Source: an uncultured Collinsella sp. (lineage in GTDB: Bacteria; Actinomycetota; Coriobacteriia; Coriobacteriales; Coriobacteriaceae). From it: a stretch of DNA of 10,220 nt. The notes under the pieces are model-generated. The model was not told the DNA's origin. It worked only from the letters and a program-made list of their open reading frames with translations, and did no database searches. The translations under genes were made by a program, and so were the position numbers. The stretch is taken from the NCBI GenBank assembly GCA_902493615.1, contig CABUQK010000068.1, positions 1-10,220 of the forward strand. The letters are read 5' to 3'. Numbering within the stretch: the stretch's first letter is position 1; each line of letters opens with the position of its first letter. Shown one piece after another: positions 5,279 to 10,220 of this stretch.

Positions 5279-6412
5279 TTAGATGCGGTTCATCTGAGCG
5301 GCGACTTTGTTGTACCAGTCCTGCCACGTGGGCGGGCAGTACTTTTTGGCCGCTGCCGGGGTAAGGGTGGAGCCGTAGTTGGCGCCCAGATAGGCAACGT
5401 GAGCGGAGATGCCCTCGCTCCAGCTGCCAAAGCTGCGCCAACCGCCGCCACGTGCACTCCAGCCCCAGGCGTTGTAAGAATTGGCGCAATAAGCACCCTT
5501 GGTGCTCTCGATGCAGGCGATGGCGGGGGACCAACGGGGGTCGACACCGGTATTCCAAGCGGCGACGGCAAAGTTATAGCCCTGGCCTGCCATGGGGGAG
5601 CCGGCGAGATAATTGTCGATGCGGCTCGTCCACTCATTAATGAACGAATCGTAATCGGAGCTACCGGTATTGGCGTTGTTCACCGTGGTGTCGATGGTGG
5701 TGTTGGTGTTGGTGGCCTGGCTGCTGGAATTGCTGCCGCTTACGCCCTCGCCCGAGAGCTTTTCGGCGGCAGCGGCCTTATCGGCCTCAAGCTTGGCAAG
5801 CTCGGCGGCATTTTCCTGCTCGGCTTTTGCCTGTGCCTCGCTGCGGAGCTGCTGGGCCTGCGCCAGCGCATCCTCGGCGTTTTTCTGCTCCGCCTCAAGC
5901 TGAGACTTGGCCTGCTGGAGCTCGGCCTTGTTCTGCTCGAGTTCGGTTTGCATATTATTGAGCTCTTCGATCTCGTCGACGCTCGAGCTCGTGATCTGGT
6001 TGGTGTATTTGCAGGTCGTGATGAACTCACCCAGGCTCTGCGCGTTGACCAGGAAGCTCACGATGGGGTTAGTGCCCTTCTGGTACTTGTACAGATCGCG
6101 CATGGCGGAGCTTGCCTTGGCCTGCTGCTCGGGAAGCTTAGCCTCGATTTCCTCGATGCTTGCCTCATTGGAGTCAATCTGCTTTTGCAGGTCATCGAGC
6201 TTGGTGCGGGCGTCGTTGTAGGCGCTCGTAGCGGCTTCGATCTTCTGCTGGGCTGCGGAAAGCTGGTCCTGCGTTGCCTGCGAGGCGGCATACGCCGCAA
6301 CGGGGGAGAGCATCGGCGTGGCCGTCAGCGCAACGGCGAGCGCGGCGCTCGTGATGATACGAGCCGGCTTCGACGCAATGAGCGCTGCGGTGCGATGATT
6401 CGAATGCTGCAT
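5279..6412 (-). CDS. Secreted coiled-coil cell-wall hydrolase-like protein
   Basis: A 377-residue exported protein. A long signal peptide (basic start, hydrophobic 17-40) ends at AYA|A (42/43). Residues about 45-220 are an Ala/Gln/Glu/Lys-rich coiled coil resembling the N-terminal domain of PcsB/CwlO-type hydrolases, including the interruption YKYQKGTNPIVSFLVNAQSLGEFI (109-131). A Ser/Thr/Asn linker follows (222-252). The C-terminal domain (about 254-377) carries IACIESTKG, with E302 a plausible catalytic acid of a lysozyme-like fold, plus NAWGWSARGGGWRSFGSWSEGISAH and KYCPPTWQDWY. The likely role is cleavage of peptidoglycan at the cell surface; exact bond specificity cannot be told. The ATG at 6412 follows AGAGGG by 5 bases; a TTG 15 bases earlier would take up that binding site. 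Single-gene transcript, ending at the shared terminator. Confidence 0.85.
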   Translation of the reverse strand: MQHSNHRTAALIASKPARIITSAALAVALTATPMLSPVAAYAASQATQDQLSAAQQKIEAATSAYNDARTKLDDLQKQIDSNEASIEEIEAKLPEQQAKASSAMRDLYKYQKGTNPIVSFLVNAQSLGEFITTCKYTNQITSSSVDEIEELNNMQTELEQNKAELQQAKSQLEAEQKNAEDALAQAQQLRSEAQAKAEQENAAELAKLEADKAAAAEKLSGEGVSGSNSSSQATNTNTTIDTTVNNANTGSSDYDSFINEWTSRIDNYLAGSPMAGQGYNFAVAAWNTGVDPRWSPAIACIESTKGAYCANSYNAWGWSARGGGWRSFGSWSEGISAHVAYLGANYGSTLTPAAAKKYCPPTWQDWYNKVAAQMNRI

Positions 6413-6474
6413 CCAGTCCCTCTGCAATCAATCGTAGGTTATGGTTCGAACGGTATTCTACTACTGCTTTCGAC

Positions 6475-6577
6475 CTCAACTTGAACCTTAAAGGTCCCAA
6501 AGGGTCAAGTTGAACTTGAGGCTTTGGCTTTGACCTGCAGTTATGATGAATTGTTGAGAAACCATAGAGTTCAACTT
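6475..6577. repeat. Cluster of AACTTGA/TCAAGTT dyads upstream of the cell-wall hydrolase
   Basis: TCAAGTT-G-AACTTGA (6505-6519) is a perfect 7-1-7 dyad. TCAACTTGA (6476-6484) is the exact reverse complement of TCAAGTTGA (6505-6513), and CCTCAA (6474-6479) pairs with TTGAGG (6516-6521). A third partial copy, TTCAACTT, lies at 6570-6577. The short palindrome ACCTT-A-AAGGT lies between the first two. Spacing and symmetry suggest regulator binding sites in the hydrolase promoter region; a weak minus-strand -10 (TAGAAT, 6455-6460) lies close by. Confidence 0.5.
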
Positions 6578-6646
6578 TAACGTTACAGAGCCCTGTTTGA
6601 GAGGAGTTTTGGGCTGTAAAAGCCATCTCAACGTGGGGTTTTATAA

Positions 6647-7279
6647 CTACAGCGTGCCCTTCTGGCGAGCCCGCTCAATCTCTTCGAGGGCCTCGGCGGG
6701 GGTGAACGAACAGGTGCCGTCGCCGAGTTTGATTACCTGGATATCGTCGCCGGCGTAGACCTCTCCGCCCTTTAGTACCACGCCGAAAACGCCCTCGTGG
6801 GGAAAGATGCAGTCGCCGGCGAGATAGTAGATGGCGCAGCGTGTGTGGCAGGCCTTGCCGATTTGGCTGATTTCGACAAGCACCTCGCTGCCAAGCTTGA
6901 GCTGCGTGCCCAAGGGGAGCGAGAGCAGGTTGATGCCCCGGGTTGTGAAGTTCTCCCCAAAGTCACCCTCGTGTACGTCGAGCCCGCGTGCCTGCGCCGT
7001 CTGGATGGACTCCGCGGCTAAAAAAGAGACCTGGCGGTGCCAATGCCCGGCGTGCGCATCGGTGGCGAGGCCAAATTGCTCTATAACGGTGTCGTGTCCA
7101 TCGGCGACGGGCGACTTGCGCGTGCCCTTGTGCGCCGACGTGTTGATTGAGACGATGCGGGCAGGCCCGTTGTAAGCATCGTTTGCCGTTCGTAGGGGAA
7201 CGGCCGATTGTGCGCGTTCCTCCAGCTCGCGCTTCGCGGCATTGAGGATGGGATTATCGGTCGGATGGTCTTGGGGCAC
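6647..7279 (-). CDS. MOSC-domain protein
   Basis: A 210-residue cytoplasmic protein of the MOSC family (molybdenum-cofactor sulfurase C-terminal domain), beta-barrel proteins thought to bind or transfer molybdopterin, or to act in sulfur transfer or N-hydroxylated-compound detoxification. Visible signatures are GPARIVSINTS (38-48), HAGHWHRQVSFLA (76-88), EGDFGENFTTRGI (104-116) and IGKACHTRC (140-148), with the conserved cysteine at 144 and a second at 148. A 35-residue helical N-terminal extension precedes the barrel. The start is a GTG at 7279 with AAAGG 7 bases upstream; no better ATG exists. No molybdenum-cofactor genes are adjacent, so its partner is unknown. Confidence 0.85.
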   Translation of the reverse strand: MPQDHPTDNPILNAAKRELEERAQSAVPLRTANDAYNGPARIVSINTSAHKGTRKSPVADGHDTVIEQFGLATDAHAGHWHRQVSFLAAESIQTAQARGLDVHEGDFGENFTTRGINLLSLPLGTQLKLGSEVLVEISQIGKACHTRCAIYYLAGDCIFPHEGVFGVVLKGGEVYAGDDIQVIKLGDGTCSFTPAEALEEIERARQKGTL

Positions 7280-7311
7280 GTGTGCGCCTTTCGCTCGAAG
7301 ATGTCAATACG

Positions 7312-7349
7312 ATGAATCCTACAACAATGGTAGGTTCATTGCCCATTGT
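7312..7349. repeat. Nested inverted repeats between the MOSC and ATP-grasp genes
   Basis: ATGAATCCTAC (7312-7322) pairs with GTAGGTTCAT (7330-7339) apart from one bulged base. Overlapping it, ACAATGG (7324-7330) pairs perfectly with CCATTGT (7343-7349). The two pairings exclude each other. The site is 33 bases upstream of the MOSC start codon and 150 upstream of the ATP-grasp gene, so it could be an operator for the divergent pair. No function can be read from it. Confidence 0.35.
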
Positions 7350-7415
7350 CATACAACGGTGAGCGCCGTCTTCGTGCTGGACGATTACGTCGATTGCCAT
7401 AGATACGGTGGAGCT

Positions 7416-7445
7416 TTGGGCGCCGGCGGCTTGGCACGCTAGAAT
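7416..7445 (+). promoter_or_regulatory. Candidate promoter for the ATP-grasp/racemase operon
   Basis: TTGGGC (7416-7421) and TAGAAT (7440-7445) are separated by 18 bases, placing the transcript start near 7452 with a leader of about 50 bases. The -10 matches the consensus at five of six positions. Confidence 0.45.
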
Positions 7446-7501
7446 GAATCAGTTGCGCAAAGACCGCCCGTTGTGTGGGCAGTTCATGATAGGAAGTTTC
7501 C

Positions 7502-8758
7502 ATGGCATTGCAGTTTACAGAGCGCGAGTTCATTCCCGTGCTGCTTGGTGGCGACATCAACGCCTATTCGGTGGCGCGCGCCTTCTACGAGGAGTACCAG
7601 GTCAAGAGTCTGGTTTTTGGCAAGTACCAGACGGGTCCCGCGTACCGCAGCCAGATTATCGACTACACGCCCAACGTGGATATCGATACCATGCCCGTGA
7701 TGCTCAAAACCGTCAACGGCATTGCCCAAGCGCATGCCGATAAGACGATTGTCCTTGTGGGCTGTGGCGATAACTATGTTGCCCTCGTGGCTCAGGCCAA
7801 GGATGCCCATGAGTTGGCGGATAACATCGTCGCGCCTTACGCTCCCTATAGCATGCTTGAGCAGTGTCAGAAGAAGGAGATCTTCTACGAGCTGTGCGAG
7901 AAGCATGGCGTGCCCTATCCACACACGTTTACCTTTACCAAGGCGATGCTCAATGCTCAGGGTGAGGCGCCTGCCGAAGTGCTCGACCAGATCGATTTTC
8001 CTTACCCGATGATTCTGAAGCCTTCTGACGGCATCATGTGGTGGCAGCATGAGTTCGAGGGCCAGAAGAAGGCCTATGAGATTGCCGACCGCGCCGAGCT
8101 GGAACAGGTCATTCGCGATTCGTATGCCAGCGGCTACACCGACGATCTGATCTTGCAGGATCGCGTGCCCGGCAACGACGAGTACATGCGCGTGCTCACC
8201 AGCTATTCCGACCGCAACGGTAAGGTCCGCATGATGTGCCTGGGCCATGTGCTGCTCGAGGAGCATCAGCCCCACGGTGTCGGCAACCATGCCTGTATCA
8301 TTACCGAGCCCAACGACGAGCTCATGGGCGGCGTGCGCAAGTTGCTCGAGGACCTTCACTTTGTGGGCTATTCCAACTTTGACGTTAAGTACGACGAGCG
8401 CGATGGCTCGTTTAAGTTCTTCGATTTCAACACGCGCCAGGGTCGCAGCAACTACTACGTTACCAACAGCGGCTTTAACGTTGCCAAGTATGTGGTGGAC
8501 GAGTATGTGCTCAACCGCCCGTTTGAGCCGGAGTTTGTGACGGCGCAGGACGAGGCCCTGTGGATGGTCGTCCCCATGGGCGTCGTCGACAAGTACGTCA
8601 AGGATCCCGAGCTGCGCGCTAAGGTGCATCGCCTGGACAAGGAGGGCAAGGGCGCCGACCCTTCGTTTATGAAGGGCGACTTTGTCTTTAACCGCTGGCT
8701 GCGCATGTGGCACACCAAGCTGCGCCACTTTAAGCTGTTCAAGACGTATTACAAGTAG
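7502..8758 (+). CDS. ATP-grasp ligase, probable D-aspartate ligase of peptidoglycan
   Basis: A 418-residue cytoplasmic ligase, matching the size of the Enterococcus faecium D-aspartate ligase (Aslfm). That enzyme attaches the beta-carboxyl of D-Asp to the side-chain amine of residue 3 in the peptidoglycan precursor. The N-terminal nucleotide-binding-like region has VLLGGDINAYSVARAF (13-28) and VLVGCGDNY (84-92). The ATP-grasp core has FPYPMILKPSDGIMWW (K173), LILQDRVPGNDEYMR (216-230), DVKYDERDGSFKFFDFNTRQGRSNYY, with D308 and N310 as probable metal ligands. AGGAAG lies 5 bases before the ATG. The downstream aspartate/glutamate racemase supports D-Asp as the amino substrate. The racemase is the usual partner of this ligase in species with D-Asp bridges. 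Another carboxylate-amine ligase specificity is possible. Confidence 0.82.
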   Translation: MALQFTEREFIPVLLGGDINAYSVARAFYEEYQVKSLVFGKYQTGPAYRSQIIDYTPNVDIDTMPVMLKTVNGIAQAHADKTIVLVGCGDNYVALVAQAKDAHELADNIVAPYAPYSMLEQCQKKEIFYELCEKHGVPYPHTFTFTKAMLNAQGEAPAEVLDQIDFPYPMILKPSDGIMWWQHEFEGQKKAYEIADRAELEQVIRDSYASGYTDDLILQDRVPGNDEYMRVLTSYSDRNGKVRMMCLGHVLLEEHQPHGVGNHACIITEPNDELMGGVRKLLEDLHFVGYSNFDVKYDERDGSFKFFDFNTRQGRSNYYVTNSGFNVAKYVVDEYVLNRPFEPEFVTAQDEALWMVVPMGVVDKYVKDPELRAKVHRLDKEGKGADPSFMKGDFVFNRWLRMWHTKLRHFKLFKTYYK

Positions 8759-8767
8759 ATGAGCGCG

Positions 8768-8820
8768 GCGCCCGTCCGGTTTGCATCGGGCGGGCGCGGG
8801 TATGATACGCGCAATTGCGC
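8768..8820 (+). promoter_or_regulatory. GC-rich hairpin, -10-like box and palindrome between ligase and racemase
   Basis: GCGCCCGTCC (8768-8777) and GGGCGGGCGC (8788-8797) form a 10-pair stem with one G-U and a 10-base loop. No T run follows, so it is not a clear terminator; it could slow or attenuate read-through, or protect the upstream mRNA. It is followed by TATGAT (8801-8806), a strong -10 without a good -35, and the perfect 12-base palindrome GCGCAATTGCGC (8809-8820) where transcription would begin. A second promoter for the racemase is possible. Confidence 0.4.
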
Positions 8821-8842
8821 AAGCGTCACCAAGGAGGCGGCG

Positions 8843-9589
8843 ATGGAAAAGCTGGGAGTTATCGGCGGCATGGGCGCCGAGGCCACGTCGTATTACTACG
8901 ACCAGGTGGTGCGTCATACGGCTGCTACCTGTGATCAGGAGCATATCGACATGGTGGTACTTTCCAAGTCGACCATGCCCGACCGCACGCTGGCCATTAA
9001 GACCGGCGAGCATGCCAAACTGCTGGCGACCATGAAAGAGTGCGCCCAGGCACTCGAGTCGCTGGGCTGTGCACACATTGCCATTCCCTGCAACACGTCA
9101 CACTACTTCTATGACCAGATCCAGTCGTTTACGAAGGTGCCGATTATCCACATGCCGCGTGAGTCGGTGCGCTATGCTCTGGCCGGTGCGGTGATGGGGG
9201 AGTGCGAGTTCGACCCCAACCTGAGTATGCCGGCCGAGCCGGTGCATAAGATCGGCATCATGGGAACCGATGGCACCGTGGGCGCGGGCGTCTACGGCCG
9301 CGAATGCGAGGCCGCGGGTGTCGAGGTTGTCTATCCCAGCGAGAAACGTCAGAACGATGTGATGTCGCTTATCTACGATGATGTGAAGGCCGGACGTGAG
9401 CCCGATATGGATAAGTTCGACCGCGTGATGTGGGAGTTCGCCCGTAGCGGCTGCGACCGCGTCATTCTGGCCTGCACCGAGCTCTCGGTGCTGCAGAAGT
9501 ACCGAGAGATGCCCGAGATCACCCTCGACGCCATGGATGTCCTGGTGCGCGAATCCATCATCCGCAGCGGCGCCCCCTACCGCCTCTAG
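8843..9589 (+). CDS. Aspartate/glutamate racemase
   Basis: A 248-residue cytoplasmic, PLP-independent racemase interconverting L- and D-aspartate (or glutamate) through two cysteines. Both are present: C83 in AIPCNTSHYFY and C211 in ILACTELSVL. GVIGGMGAEATSYYYD (5-20) is the typical first strand and substrate loop, KSTMPDRT (42-49) the next, and GIMGTDGTVGAGVYG (138-152) begins the second half-domain. An insertion-like segment (118-133, ECEFDPNLSMP) separates the halves. The ATG at 8843 is chosen because AAGGAGG lies 5 bases upstream; a further in-frame start 84 bases earlier has no such site. Located 84 bases after the ATP-grasp ligase, it probably supplies that enzyme with D-Asp. Glutamate racemase (MurI) is less likely, given the KSTMPDRT loop and the context. 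Confidence 0.9.
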   Translation: MEKLGVIGGMGAEATSYYYDQVVRHTAATCDQEHIDMVVLSKSTMPDRTLAIKTGEHAKLLATMKECAQALESLGCAHIAIPCNTSHYFYDQIQSFTKVPIIHMPRESVRYALAGAVMGECEFDPNLSMPAEPVHKIGIMGTDGTVGAGVYGRECEAAGVEVVYPSEKRQNDVMSLIYDDVKAGREPDMDKFDRVMWEFARSGCDRVILACTELSVLQKYREMPEITLDAMDVLVRESIIRSGAPYRL

Positions 9590-9595
9590 CTTCCG

Positions 9596-9630
9596 ACCTG
9601 CCAAAAAGGGACAGGTTTATTTTGGTAGGT
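9596..9630. repeat. Imperfect inverted repeat after the racemase gene
   Basis: ACCTGCCAAAA (9596-9606) pairs with TTTTGGTAGGT (9620-9630) over 11 positions with one G-U. A competing pairing, ACCTG (9596-9600) with CAGGT (9612-9616), is also possible. It starts 6 bases after the racemase stop. It may be part of the operon end or a dispersed intergenic repeat; I cannot count copies from one window. Confidence 0.4.
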
Positions 9631-9648
9631 TTTATCTGGTGAAACAGT

Positions 9649-9686
9649 AAAGGCCTCGGCTCGTTTGGTGCGAGCCGAAGCCTTTT
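9649..9686. terminator. Bidirectional intrinsic terminator between racemase and ecfT
   Basis: TCGGCTCG (9656-9663) pairs perfectly with CGAGCCGA (9671-9678) around a 7-base loop. After one mismatch, AAAGGC (9649-9654) and GCCTTT (9680-9685) extend the stem, giving A and T tracts on both sides. It sits between convergent genes and can end both transcripts. Confidence 0.9.
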
Positions 9687-9715
9687 GCGTTGGGGCGGTT
9701 GCTGTCGGTGGTGAA

Positions 9716-10220
9716 CTAGAACAGGAAGCCGATGACGATGAGGGCGATGCTGACGATGAGCACGGCGATGTCCAGGCCCTTGATGGGGTAGCGCTTGTAC
9801 GAGCTGGCGCGCGTACGCAGATAGAAGCCGCGCTGTTCTGCCGCCAAGGCTGTGGCATCGGTCTTGCCCACGCTCGAGATGAGCAGCGGCACGCACAGTG
9901 GCAGCATGAGCTTAAGCTTCTTGATGGGGTTCTTGGTGTCGTACTCGACGCCGCGTGCGGTCTGCGCCTCCATGATGGCGTTCATCTCTTGACCAAACAC
10001 CGGCACGAAGCGCAGCGCCGTGGTAAAAGTGAAAGCATAGCGATACGGCGCGTGCAGCACCTCGACGCAGGCGTTGGCAAGGTCGTTGAGCTTGGTCACC
10101 ATGAGCATGAGGATGAGTGGTAACGCCACGCCCAGCAGGCGCAGGCAGGCCTTCGATCCTGTGATGAGACCCGTGTCGGTGATAAAGTTCCACACCACGT
10201 TGCCATCGCGCATAAAGGCC
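9716..10220 (-). CDS. ecfT: EcfT, transmembrane subunit of an energy-coupling-factor transporter (C-terminal part)
   Basis: Membrane scaffold of an ECF vitamin/metal importer that couples ATPase subunits (EcfA) to a substrate-binding S component. The 168 residues in the window continue off the right edge, so the N-terminal membrane spans are missing. Visible are a hydrophobic span LLGVALPLILMLMV, then the cytoplasmic coupling region with RYAFTFTTALRFVPVFGQEMNAIMEAQTARGVEYD, which contains the first Ala-Arg-Gly coupling motif (TARG). KLMLPLCVPLLISSVGKTDATALAAEQRGF carries the second (AEQRGF). A final span is LDIAVLIVSIALIVIGFLF. These two motifs are the elements that fit into the EcfA ATPases. 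The cargo cannot be inferred, since ATPase and S-component genes are outside the window. The gene ends 30 bases before the shared terminator. Confidence 0.88.
   Translation of the reverse strand, partial: AFMRDGNVVWNFITDTGLITGSKACLRLLGVALPLILMLMVTKLNDLANACVEVLHAPYRYAFTFTTALRFVPVFGQEMNAIMEAQTARGVEYDTKNPIKKLKLMLPLCVPLLISSVGKTDATALAAEQRGFYLRTRASSYKRYPIKGLDIAVLIVSIALIVIGFLF

Noticed and set aside
5201..6484. Long plus-strand open frame (427 codons) across the cell-wall hydrolase
   Set aside because: It crosses the perfect terminator at 5246-5268 and is antisense to a protein with a signal peptide, coiled coil and catalytic-type domain. Its Gly/Leu/Val-rich low-complexity product is a shadow.
6610..6624. 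Terminator after the MOSC gene (GGCT-GTAAA-AGCC)
   Set aside because: The stem is only four or five pairs and the flanking T/A run is short; possible but not supportable.
7484..9076. Very long open frame on the minus strand (530 codons) opposite the ATP-grasp gene
   Set aside because: It is antisense to a ligase with clear ATP-grasp motifs and a good ribosome binding site. The translation is His/Leu/Val-rich, without domains, as expected from a high-GC mirror frame.

Overview
The window looks like chromosomal DNA of a GC-rich, Gram-positive anaerobe of the class Coriobacteriia, most likely a Collinsella-type gut actinobacterium. That placement is an inference from codon use, the gene families and the overall style; no rRNA or other marker gene is present. 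Strong GGAGG-type ribosome binding sites and intrinsic terminators are visible. I see no phage, transposon, CRISPR, tRNA or rRNA genes.

Layout. (1) 1-1196: the 5' part of lysA (diaminopimelate decarboxylase, minus strand, cut by the window edge), behind a well-preserved lysine riboswitch, with overlapping divergent promoters. (2) 1197-2707, plus: an M20-family amidohydrolase, then a small membrane protein 2 bases downstream. Its position beside lysA makes a role in lysine/DAP metabolism possible but unproven. (3) 2813-5268, plus: a leader hairpin that buries the Shine-Dalgarno sequence, then three genes read as one operon: an FxLYD-domain membrane-anchored protein, a small helix-turn-helix protein, and a Ser/Thr protein kinase with a C-terminal membrane region. 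The kinase reading frame is broken by a -1 shift near 4640. A perfect bidirectional terminator closes this block. (4) 5279-6412, minus: a secreted cell-wall-hydrolase-like protein with a PcsB/CwlO-like coiled coil and a C-terminal lysozyme-like domain, preceded by a cluster of TCAAGTT/AACTTGA repeats. (5) 6647-7279, minus: a MOSC-domain protein. (6) 7502-9589, plus: an ATP-grasp ligase resembling D-aspartate ligase, then an aspartate/glutamate racemase. Together these would make D-Asp and add it to peptidoglycan precursors as an interpeptide bridge. (7) 9649-9686: a bidirectional terminator. (8) 9716-10220, minus: the C-terminal part of an EcfT energy-coupling-factor transporter subunit, cut by the window edge.

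Taken together, the window mixes lysine biosynthesis, cell-wall building and remodelling, and one membrane-linked signalling module. The least explained parts are the FxLYD/HTH/kinase operon with its structured leader, and the apparent frameshift in its kinase. The riboswitch and the D-Asp operon are familiar biology with some unusual local architecture.
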